A stretch of DNA of 41,792 bases. It comes from SZUA-365 sp034002405. Its GTDB lineage: Bacteria > Bacteroidota > Ignavibacteria > SZUA-365. This document shows positions 1-6,747 of this stretch, piece by piece. Below the pieces are notes generated by a model. That model did not search any database. It was not told the DNA's origin and saw nothing but the letters and a program-made list of their open reading frames with translations. Every line of letters starts with the position of its first letter. Positions within the stretch are counted from its first letter, which is position 1. The DNA lies in NCBI GenBank assembly GCA_034002405.1, contig JAVFAS010000028.1:1-41792 (forward strand), read 5' to 3'. Position numbers and translations under genes: made by a program.

Positions 1-305
1 AAGGTTTCGAGCGTGCTCATGTGATTGGCGACGAACACCGCCGGGCCATGCAATCCGCGAAGATGCTCCATCCCCTCGATGTGCAGGCGACAGCCCGCAT
101 GCTCGAGCGCGTTGATGATGTCAAGACTGCTGTCAACCCACTCGGCCTCGCCGTAGCGTCCGTGCTTCGCGGCGTGGGACGCGCGGAAGACCACACGAAC
201 GGTGTCAAGATAAAACGCCAGGGTCGGGGGAAGCATGGAGGGTTTCCGGTCGTCCGGCGTGTGGTAGCTGTCGCGCTGCGCGAGAATGGTGCCGTGGGGG
301 ATCAT
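1..305 (-). CDS. Lysophospholipid acyltransferase (PlsC-like), truncated by the window edge
   Basis: The first 101 codons of a leftward gene; the rest lies outside the window. The visible end reads GPAVFVANHMSTLE, with an Asn-His pair (94-95) followed four residues later by Glu100. This matches motif I of the PlsC/LPLAT acyltransferases (NHxxxxD/E), where the His is the catalytic base for acyl transfer to a glycerolipid or other lipid acceptor. The usual motif has Asp, so the Glu is a variant. Residues 1-90 form a soluble extension with a region (about 50-80) that looks like the helix before the catalytic block. The ATG at 303-305 is the only ATG in this frame before the upstream repeat array, and no Shine-Dalgarno is visible because the array begins six bases further on. 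Motifs II-IV are not available, so the substrate cannot be called. Confidence 0.7.
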   Translation of the reverse strand, partial: MIPHGTILAQRDSYHTPDDRKPSMLPPTLAFYLDTVRVVFRASHAAKHGRYGEAEWVDSSLDIINALEHAGCRLHIEGMEHLRGLHGPAVFVANHMSTLET

Positions 306-310
306 GGCGA

Positions 311-436
311 TGATGGCTGATGGCTGATAGCTGATGGCTGATGGCTGATGGCTGATGGCTGATGGCTGATGGCTGATAGCTGATGGCTGATGGCTGATAG
401 CTGATGGCTGATAGCTGATGGCTGATGGCTGATGGC
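311..436. repeat. Heptamer tandem array, 18 units of TGATGGC/TGATAGC
   Basis: Eighteen uninterrupted 7-bp units. Fourteen read TGATGGC, and units 3, 10, 13 and 15 read TGATAGC. The array ends six bases before the start codon of the leftward acyltransferase gene and so fills its 5' leader or promoter. Because 7 is not a multiple of 3, all frames stay open across it and give a spurious Ser-Ala-Ile-Ser-His-Gln peptide. There are no spacers, so it is not a CRISPR. The length is probably unstable by replication slippage. Confidence 0.95.
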
Positions 437-502
437 AAATAACGAATTTTGGAGGAGAGATGGAAAAGGAAGAAGGTGGAGGGTGGGTGGTGGGTGGAAA
501 TG

Positions 503-534
503 GACGACGCCGGGTGGGGACACCCGGCGTCGTC
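503..534 (-). terminator. Hairpin terminator after the acyl-CoA dehydrogenase gene
   Basis: A perfect 14-bp stem (503-516 with 521-534) closes a four-base loop GGGA, 15 bases beyond the stop codon of the leftward dehydrogenase gene. Read in the direction of transcription, the stem is followed only by a short CATTTCC stretch, so the U-tract is weak. The position and perfect pairing still favour a transcript end or an mRNA 3' stabiliser. Confidence 0.65.
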
Positions 535-549
535 ATGTGGAGATCGGAA

Positions 550-1704
550 TTAGAGATTCCAGAGTCCGTTTTTCTTCAGGACGTCATGCGAGATCACGAG
601 TTTCTGGATTTCGCTGGTGCCTTCGAAAATGCGGTTGATGCGGCTGTCGCGGTAGATGCGCTCGATCGGCAGCTCGCGTGAATAGCCCATGCCACCGTGG
701 ATCTGGACGGCATAGTCGGCGACCTTGTCGAGTCCTTCGCTACAAAGCAGTTTGACCGCAGCGGACTGTGTCGAGATCTTCTTGCCGGCATCGTAGTCGG
801 CCGCGGTGCGGTAGACGATGCTCTCCATCGAATACGTGATGGCCCACATCTCGGCGAGCATGAACTGCACGGCCTCGAAATGCGCAATCGGGGCGTCGAA
901 CTGTTTGCGTTCCTTGGCATAGCGCGCCGAAAGCTCGATCAGTTCCTTGCAGGCGCCGACGCAGCAGGCGCCGAGGCCGAGACGTCCGGCGTCGAGCGTC
1001 TTCATCGCGGTCAAGAAACCGCGACCGTCGGCACCGATCATGTTCTCCTTCGGGATCCGGACATCCTTGAACGTGATGGCATTGGTCATGCTCCCGCGGA
1101 TGCCCATTTTCTTTTCCTTGGGTCCGGCACTGAACCCCGGCCACTTCGTCTCCACTACAAAGGCCGTTACGCCGCGCGGCGTGCGGGCAAACACCGAAAT
1201 AATGTCGGCGATGGCACCGTTGGTGATCCAGAGTTTCTCGCCGTTGAGCACCCATTCGTCGCCATCGAGCTCGGCGCGGGTGCGAACGTTGAAGGAGTCG
1301 GAGCCCGCGGTGGCCTCGGTCAGGCCGAACGCGGCGATCTGTTCTCCCGCGCAGAGCTTCGGAAGATATTTCCGCTTGAGTTCCTCGGTACCCCCGAGGT
1401 AGATCGCATTGGTGCCGATCGACATGTGCGCGCCGATCATGGTCGCGGTCGAGAGACAGCCGCGACCCATTTCCTCCTGGGCGATGCAGTAGCCGACTTC
1501 GCCGAATCCGCCGCCACCGTATTCCTCCGGAAACACGGTGCCGAACAACCCGACCTCACCCAGCTTCCGGATCAGATCACGGGGAATTTCCTCGTTCTCG
1601 TCGATCTGTCCCGCGATGGGCTTCACTTCGGCATTGACGAATTCGCGCACCATGTCGCGGAGCATGTTCTGTTCTTCGGTGAAAGCAAAGAGATTCATGG
1701 GCAT
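550..1704 (-). CDS. Acyl-CoA dehydrogenase
   Basis: A 384-residue FAD flavoprotein of the acyl-CoA dehydrogenase family, at full family length. It introduces the trans-2 double bond into an acyl-CoA and passes electrons to electron-transfer flavoprotein. Visible marks are the helical N-terminal domain (FTEEQ...RDMVREF), the FAD/substrate motif FGLTEATAGSD near residue 130, the C-terminal QIHGGMGYSRE, and RIFEGTSEIQ, where Glu361 sits at the position of the catalytic base of medium- and short-chain enzymes. Chain length cannot be decided, and a branched-chain or glutaryl-type substrate is possible. Two in-frame ATGs lie six bases apart (1704 and 1698); neither has a convincing ribosome site. 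The FabI-like gene lies 130 bases upstream in the same direction, so the two may share a transcript. Confidence 0.93.
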   Translation of the reverse strand: MPMNLFAFTEEQNMLRDMVREFVNAEVKPIAGQIDENEEIPRDLIRKLGEVGLFGTVFPEEYGGGGFGEVGYCIAQEEMGRGCLSTATMIGAHMSIGTNAIYLGGTEELKRKYLPKLCAGEQIAAFGLTEATAGSDSFNVRTRAELDGDEWVLNGEKLWITNGAIADIISVFARTPRGVTAFVVETKWPGFSAGPKEKKMGIRGSMTNAITFKDVRIPKENMIGADGRGFLTAMKTLDAGRLGLGACCVGACKELIELSARYAKERKQFDAPIAHFEAVQFMLAEMWAITYSMESIVYRTAADYDAGKKISTQSAAVKLLCSEGLDKVADYAVQIHGGMGYSRELPIERIYRDSRINRIFEGTSEIQKLVISHDVLKKNGLWNL

Positions 1705-1719
1705 GTGTCTATAGTAGGT

Positions 1720-1735
1720 GAAACGGAATCGTTTC
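1720..1735. promoter_or_regulatory. Inverted repeat in the acyl-CoA dehydrogenase leader (possible operator)
   Basis: GAAACG-GAAT-CGTTTC is a perfect 6-4-6 palindrome starting 15 bases upstream of the dehydrogenase start codon. Its size and symmetry suit a dimeric TetR- or GntR-type regulator. Half-sites of the form GAAAC/GTTTC are known for some fatty-acid regulators such as PsrA, but the spacing here is wider than in that motif. No regulator gene is adjacent. The operator role is inference. Confidence 0.25.
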
Positions 1736-1834
1736 CTGGATGCGGCATGCGGGTGACTCTGTCAGATATCGGGATCCGATCATCCGGTATATGCCGCCAC
1801 GATAAGCTGCCGCTCTGTGTAACGACGTTGACCG

Positions 1835-2719
1835 TCAGACGACCCCGGTGGGATCCCAGCTGCTTTTATCGAGCAGGGTGAGGTCGGCGTATTCCCACGG
1901 TGATTTCTGTCCGACGTAGCTGATCTTGCTCTCGCCTCCGTCCACCCCGATGGTGTTTCCGTTAATGAACTCCGTGCCGGGTTGAAGCAGGGCGATGATC
2001 GCGTGGGCGACATCCTCGGGTGTGGTTGCCCGGGCGAAGGGATTCTTCGCCTTCGCCGCGTAGAGCATGTTTTTCGCACCGGGGATTTTCGAGAGCGCCG
2101 GGGTTTCGGTCACGCCCGCGAGAAGGGCATTGCATGTGATGCCGCGGGGACCGAGTTCGATCGCAAGCTGGCGGATATAGCTTTCGAGCGCGGCCTTGGC
2201 GGCCGACACCGCGCCGTAGAAGGGCAGGTTGAGATTGGCACCATCGCTGGTCATCGCGAAAATGCGGCCGCCGCGTCCGAGCAGTTCGCGGCGGACTGTG
2301 TCCTGTGTCCAGTACACCAGCGAGTTCGCCATCACATCGAGCGTCATCTCGAGCTGGGTTTTCTTGATCATCTCCGAATCGCTGCGTCCAACCAGCGGGC
2401 GAAGGGTGCCGAACGCGAGACTGTGCATCAGGACCTTGACCTCGGCGTGCCCTTCGCGGTGGTAGCGCTCGACGAAATCATCGAGGATTTTCGCGCGCTT
2501 GTGTTCGTCCGCCGCGTTCTCGTTGTAAAACACCGCGTGGTGTCCGGTGGCCTCGATATCCTTGATGAGGCGCTGCACGGCGGGCATGGTTGCCTGCCGG
2601 TCGAGATGAACGCCGAGAATGTTGTACCCGTTCTGTGAAAGCCCGCGTGCCGCCGCGGCTCCGAAGCCGGAGGAGGCACCGAGAATCAGGGCCCATTGGT
2701 TTCCAGGTTTGCGTGTCAT
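1835..2719 (-). CDS. FabI-like short-chain dehydrogenase (enoyl-ACP reductase family)
   Basis: A 294-residue Rossmann-fold SDR enzyme. The nucleotide loop is GASSGFG close to the N terminus. The active site reads YGAVSAAK, a Tyr-x6-Lys spacing typical of FabI-type enoyl-ACP reductases; classical SDRs have Tyr-x3-Lys. MHSLAFG and the later TSDGAN occupy the places of the FabI substrate-loop motifs. The likely reaction is NAD(P)H-dependent reduction of enoyl-ACP or a related enoyl thioester in fatty acid synthesis. A FabI-like paralogue with another substrate is possible, because the protein is longer than FabI (about 260) and has a C-terminal extension of roughly 35 residues. The start at 2719 is preceded by AGGAA and puts the Rossmann motif near residue 14. 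An upstream ATG at 2788 would add 23 unlikely residues. Confidence 0.75.
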   Translation of the reverse strand: MTRKPGNQWALILGASSGFGAAAARGLSQNGYNILGVHLDRQATMPAVQRLIKDIEATGHHAVFYNENAADEHKRAKILDDFVERYHREGHAEVKVLMHSLAFGTLRPLVGRSDSEMIKKTQLEMTLDVMANSLVYWTQDTVRRELLGRGGRIFAMTSDGANLNLPFYGAVSAAKAALESYIRQLAIELGPRGITCNALLAGVTETPALSKIPGAKNMLYAAKAKNPFARATTPEDVAHAIIALLQPGTEFINGNTIGVDGGESKISYVGQKSPWEYADLTLLDKSSWDPTGVV

Positions 2720-2826
2720 TTCCTGTTCGCGTTGTTCTGTTCGCAAAATCGTAATCATATAAAGTACGCAAATCGGGGAAATATTCATCGCGCGGATTGC
2801 GCCGCGGATCGCACGGGCACATTCGG

Positions 2827-2964
2827 TCGAGATCGAAATCGAGCCCGAGATCGAAATCGAGCCCGAGATCGAAATCGAAATCGAAATCGAGATCGAAATC
2901 GAGATCGAGCCCGAAATCGAAATCGAGATCGAAATCGAGATCGAAATCGAGATCGAGCCCGAGA
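2827..2964. repeat. Hexamer tandem array between divergent genes
   Basis: Twenty-three contiguous 6-bp units of consensus (T/C)CGA(A/G)(A/C), mostly TCGAAA and TCGAGA with an occasional TCGAGC-CCGAGA pair. A further four degenerate units run to about 2988. The array fills the intergenic space between the leftward FabI-like gene and the rightward glycosyltransferase. One strand carries almost only purines plus TC steps, and in phase it would encode alternating Asp-Leu/Phe, which is a translation artefact. It lies where the two divergent promoters should be. Confidence 0.92.
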
Positions 2965-3021
2965 TCGATGGCGATATCGATAGCGATTGTATTGATTGCC
3001 CCTCCGTCAGTACATTGAGGA

Positions 3022-4203
3022 ATGACGAAGAAACTTCCGCTCCGATTCTTCGACCCTGACGGCATCGACTGCCGACACTTCAATGGGTACAAGCCGTGTT
3101 TTCCCGGCATCGACTGCACCGCGCAGTGTCAGCGGCAGGATGCGATGGGAACGCGCGTGCTGGTGATCAACCTCGACGCGATGGGAGATGTGGTGATGAG
3201 TACCGCGCAACTCGTGGGCATGAAGCGCGCGTGGCCGTCCAGTCACATTTCCTGGGTCACGCGGGCGAACGCCGCGCCGCTGCTGCGGCATAATCCGCTC
3301 ATCGACCGTGTGCTGGTGTGGGACGATGTGTCGCGCCTCGTGCTTGCGCGGCAGCGCTTCGATATCGTGCTCAACGCGGACAAGTCCGCCGACGCCTGCG
3401 CGTTCGCCGCCTCGCTCGATGCCGCGGAACTGCGTGGATTCACGCTGTCGAAGCGGGGACAGGTCATTCCCGCCAATGCGGCAGCGGCGTACAATTTCCG
3501 CATGGGGATCGATGACGAACTGAAATTCCGCCTCAACCAGCGTACGGGACAGGATATTCTCGCCGAGACCTGGCAGCTTCCGTATGAACAGGATGAATAC
3601 ATCCTGAATCTCACGGAGGAGGAATATGCGTTTTGCGCGACGACGCGGACGGCGTGGGGTCTTGACGGTTCGGTGGTCGTGGGCTTCAACACCGGCTGCT
3701 CGGAGTTGTTTCCGAACAAGAAAATGACCGTCGAACAGCATGTCGCGCTCATCACCCGGCTCGCATCCGACGCGCGGCTGCGCTTCCTGCTGCTTGGGGG
3801 TCCCGAGGACACCGAGCGCAATGCGCGTATCGTGGATCTCCTCGCGCCTCTCGGGCTCGGGGCGCGGCTGGTCGCCACGCCCACGCGCGAGGGACTGCGT
3901 CGCGGTATCTGCTATGAAAACCTTGCCGACGTGGTCGTCACCGGCGACAGCTTCGGCATGCATCTCGCCATCGGACTGCGCAAGCATGTGCTTGTCTGGT
4001 TCGGCCTCAGCTGTTGGGAAGAAATCGACCTGTACGGACGCGGCCGGAAATTCATTCCCGACGGACTCGCCTGCGCGCCGTGCTGGAAGCGCAGCTGTCC
4101 CTACAACCTCGAATGCATCGCCATGATCGACCTCGACGGCATCATAACCGCCGTGCGCGATTTCGCCGACACGTTCGTCCCCACCAATCCGGAGCCTCAA
4201 TGA
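3022..4203 (+). CDS. Glycosyltransferase family 9 (heptosyltransferase-like)
   Basis: A 393-residue GT9 protein, the family of ADP-heptose:LPS heptosyltransferases. Two Rossmann-like lobes are visible: an N-lobe opening with VLVINLDAMGDVVMST (from about residue 45) and a C-lobe with the donor-site loop FLLLGGPEDTERN and TGDSFGMHLAIGL. It has Cys-rich ends, with DCRHFNGYKPC near the N terminus and CAPCWKRSCPYNLEC near the C terminus, a pattern seen in one GT9 branch that may bind metal. It probably acts on the cytoplasmic face, adding sugars to a lipopolysaccharide or other surface glycan. The start at 3022 keeps the Cys-rich N terminus, and GAGGA lies directly before the ATG. Its stop overlaps the next start (ATGA), so it leads a three-gene operon with the lipoprotein and rpe. 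Confidence 0.85.
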   Translation: MTKKLPLRFFDPDGIDCRHFNGYKPCFPGIDCTAQCQRQDAMGTRVLVINLDAMGDVVMSTAQLVGMKRAWPSSHISWVTRANAAPLLRHNPLIDRVLVWDDVSRLVLARQRFDIVLNADKSADACAFAASLDAAELRGFTLSKRGQVIPANAAAAYNFRMGIDDELKFRLNQRTGQDILAETWQLPYEQDEYILNLTEEEYAFCATTRTAWGLDGSVVVGFNTGCSELFPNKKMTVEQHVALITRLASDARLRFLLLGGPEDTERNARIVDLLAPLGLGARLVATPTREGLRRGICYENLADVVVTGDSFGMHLAIGLRKHVLVWFGLSCWEEIDLYGRGRKFIPDGLACAPCWKRSCPYNLECIAMIDLDGIITAVRDFADTFVPTNPEPQ

Positions 4204-4652
4204 CACCGCATCCTTCACCGAGACATCGTGTGCCTGCCGCGATCATCACCGGAATCCTGTTCGCGCTTGCGTTCGCCGCCTGTGATTCCCAGCCGTCGGT
4301 CGAAGACCGCCTGCGCGGCCAATGGAAAAATGGCGACGGGAATCTGATCGGTTTTTCCGCCGAGGGCGCGGCCACGGTGGGACAGGAGGGACTCGACGGC
4401 ACGGGCGACTGCCGCTACGAAGTGCATGGGGACACCGTGCTGGTGACATTTCCGGTGAACGAGGAAACGGATGCCTATGTCGTCTATTCCATGGGACTCG
4501 ATGGCGACACGCTGCGTATCCGCGGGCTCGAGCGTTTCGAAGGTGGTGCGTCGATGCGGCTCACCGTGGAAGAATATGCGGCGCAGTCGGGACGTCCGCT
4601 GTACAAACTCGATTTTCTCAAGGAGAAGGAAACGAAGAAGGTGGCACCATGA
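4200..4652 (+). CDS. Small lipoprotein of unknown function
   Basis: A 150-residue protein starting with the ATGA overlap at the end of the GT9 gene and ending with another ATGA overlap into rpe, so translation is probably coupled on both sides. The N terminus has Arg/His residues, a hydrophobic stretch (AAIITGILFALAFAAC) and a Cys in a lipobox-like context, which predicts lipidation and export. The mature part is small, polar and rich in beta-type sequence; QWKNGDGNLIGFS resembles the opening of small lipocalin-like 'how much is in excess' domains, but I cannot assign a family. The tail is Lys/Glu-rich. Its place between a surface glycosyltransferase and rpe suggests an envelope role only weakly. 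Confidence 0.75.
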   Translation: MTPHPSPRHRVPAAIITGILFALAFAACDSQPSVEDRLRGQWKNGDGNLIGFSAEGAATVGQEGLDGTGDCRYEVHGDTVLVTFPVNEETDAYVVYSMGLDGDTLRIRGLERFEGGASMRLTVEEYAAQSGRPLYKLDFLKEKETKKVAP

Positions 4653-5338
4653 CGCGAAAAACCACGAAGCGCGGCGGCATTCCCGCGGATCGTCCCCTCA
4701 TCGCCCCGTCGCTGCTCTCCTGTGACTTCGCGCGTATCGGCGAGGAAGTCCGCGCCGTCGAAGACGCGGGCGCGGATCTCCTTCACATCGATGTGATGGA
4801 CGGACATTTCGTGCCGAACATCACCATCGGTCCGCTCATCGTCGAAGCGGTCAAACGCCACGCGCGTACCCCTCTCGACGTCCACCTGATGATCAGCGAT
4901 CCCGATCGCTACCTCGCGGACTTCGCGGACGCCGGCGCCGACATCCTCACCGTGCATTGGGAAACGTGTCCGCATCTTCATCGCACCGTACAGGCGATTC
5001 ACGCACTGGGCCTCCCCGCGGGGGTGAGCCTGAATCCCGCAACGCCCGTGTGGCTGCTCAAGGACATACTCGGTGACATCGATATGGTGCTCATCATGAG
5101 TGTCAATCCCGGCTTCGGCGGTCAGCGTTTCATTGCCCAGGCCCTGGAAAAAATTTCCGAGCTGCGCGCACTGGCCGATGACATCGGCTGCACCGACCTG
5201 CGCATCGAAGTCGACGGCGGCGTCACGCGTGACAACGCGGCCGGAATTCTCGCCGCCGGCGCCGACATCCTCGTTTCGGGATCGGCCGTGTTCAAATCCG
5301 GCAACTACGCGGAATACATCACCACGCTGCGCGGCTAG
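4649..5338 (+). CDS. rpe: Ribulose-phosphate 3-epimerase
   Basis: A 229-residue TIM-barrel enzyme interconverting ribulose-5-phosphate and xylulose-5-phosphate in the pentose phosphate pathway. The family signature is complete: IAPSLLSCDF, LLHIDVMDGHFVPN (His46, Asp48), LDVHLMI (His79), MSVNPGFGGQ and IEVDGGV (Asp189). These residues hold the catalytic divalent metal and the two acid/base aspartates. The phosphate-binding ends of the last strands (VDGGV, VSGSAVF) are also present. The start overlaps the preceding stop as ATGA, which fixes it and gives a normal family length with a basic extension of about 15 residues before the first strand. Confidence 0.96.
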   Translation: MTRKTTKRGGIPADRPLIAPSLLSCDFARIGEEVRAVEDAGADLLHIDVMDGHFVPNITIGPLIVEAVKRHARTPLDVHLMISDPDRYLADFADAGADILTVHWETCPHLHRTVQAIHALGLPAGVSLNPATPVWLLKDILGDIDMVLIMSVNPGFGGQRFIAQALEKISELRALADDIGCTDLRIEVDGGVTRDNAAGILAAGADILVSGSAVFKSGNYAEYITTLRG

Positions 5339-5479
5339 TCTGACCGGTTCGCCATCGTCATCGATCTCGATTGCGAAATCGATAGAAATAATCAAGACCT
5401 GGAACTCCGATGCCCGCGTTTCCTGTTCTTGCAAGAGCATCCGCACTGTGACAAGACACTCAGAAACGGGGAATACAAA

Positions 5480-6700
5480 ATGATGGTGCCACCGATCGCG
5501 ATCCCGCCCACGAGCCCCTTGCGCTGCGCGCGCGAACCACATCGGCCCGCGGTGCCGGAAGATGACGTGACGCGCATGTGGCTGCAGCGCGCCCGTCCCG
5601 ATATCGCATTGCGCACACGCTGTGGCTGTTCGCTTCGGGTGATCCATCCCGGCGTGCCCAACCGGCATGATGGTCCGGATTTTCTCGGTGCATCGGTCGC
5701 GATCGACGGGACATTGCGTCGCGGGGATATCGAAGTGCACACGCGGCCGGAGGACTGGCTGCGGCACGGTCATGGCGGCGACCCGCGCTACGCACGGGTT
5801 GTCCTCCACGTCTGTCTCTACGACGGGGACTTCCCCGCGCATATTCCCGGGATCGTCCTGGCATCGCAACTCGGTCGTTCCTTCCGTGCGGCCTGGTCCG
5901 ACGCGCGCGACGCCCGCACGCCCCATCCCTGCCGACGCGCGGGTATCCCGCGGCATCCGGATGAGACCGCGCGGATCGCGACGATGGCCGCGCTTCTCTC
6001 GGCGCGCCGTTTCGCGAACAAGTCTCGACGGCTTGCGCAGCGGTTTGACGTGCTCGCGCGAGTGGCGCCGGAAGCCGCGTCCTTCCGCCAACTGATGTAC
6101 GAAGCCATCGCCCGTGCCGCGGGGTATGGCGGCAATGAAGACCTTTGTGAGTCCATCGCCCGTGCGGTACCGCTGCGGACGCTCCTCGCGCTTCCGGCAC
6201 CACGACGACACGCCGCGCTCGCGGGCGCGGCGCCCGCCGCGGGAAACTCCTCCGCGGTCATGCCACACAACCGACTCACGCGACGGCTGTCCTGGTTTGC
6301 CGCATTCGCGCCGCGGCTCGATGACCGCACGTGGTGGCGCGAACTGATCGACGGTGTACGCCACGGCACCGGTGATCCGACGCGCTTCCTCGGATGCTTT
6401 CACATCCCGGAGCACCGGGACAATCCCGGTGCCGCACGCGTGGCCGAAATCGTGATCAATGTTCTGGGGCCGGTTCTCTCCCTTTACGCCCGGCGTCACG
6501 GAGATGCGGCGTTGGCGCGCGCGGCGACGGCATTGTATTTCTCCACGATCCCCGCGCCCGCCAACAGCCATACCCGTTCCTTTCGTCTTGTCCACGGTCT
6601 CGCGACCGGGACGGCCGAGATGCAACAGGGACTCATCGAGCTCACCACTGAATTCTGCCGTACCCAGCAATGTCGCGCATGCCTGAACGCCCGCCTCTGA
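5480..6700 (+). CDS. DUF2851 family protein
   Basis: A 406-residue protein matching the DUF2851 family, which I know mainly from Bacteroidota. The diagnostic block reads VIHPGVPNRHDGPDF followed by a GDIEVHTRPEDWLRHGH segment and VVLHVCLYD, and the C terminus ends in a Cys pair, FCRTQQCRAC, as in relatives. The fold of the conserved block (Asp, Glu-Val-His, Trp, His) recalls restriction-endonuclease-like nucleases. That resemblance is my inference and the function is unknown. The chosen ATG at 5480 is preceded by GGGGA at good distance; an upstream ATG at 5429 would add 17 residues with no family match. It is more Arg-rich than typical members, in keeping with the GC-rich genome. Confidence 0.8.
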   Translation: MMVPPIAIPPTSPLRCAREPHRPAVPEDDVTRMWLQRARPDIALRTRCGCSLRVIHPGVPNRHDGPDFLGASVAIDGTLRRGDIEVHTRPEDWLRHGHGGDPRYARVVLHVCLYDGDFPAHIPGIVLASQLGRSFRAAWSDARDARTPHPCRRAGIPRHPDETARIATMAALLSARRFANKSRRLAQRFDVLARVAPEAASFRQLMYEAIARAAGYGGNEDLCESIARAVPLRTLLALPAPRRHAALAGAAPAAGNSSAVMPHNRLTRRLSWFAAFAPRLDDRTWWRELIDGVRHGTGDPTRFLGCFHIPEHRDNPGAARVAEIVINVLGPVLSLYARRHGDAALARAATALYFSTIPAPANSHTRSFRLVHGLATGTAEMQQGLIELTTEFCRTQQCRACLNARL

Positions 6701-6747
6701 GTATGCGCGATTCCTCTCCACATCGCCCGCCCTCTTCCGTCGCGGGG

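Noticed and set aside
311..436. A CRISPR array
   Set aside because: The units are 7 bp with no spacers, and no cas gene is in the window.
205..523. Repetitive Ser-Ala-Ile-Ser-His-Gln peptides on the minus strand
   Set aside because: They are translations of the heptamer array and have no start signal or conserved part.
2478..3119. An Asp-Leu/Phe repeat protein on the minus strand
   Set aside because: It is the hexamer array read in frame, overlapping the real FabI-like gene start.
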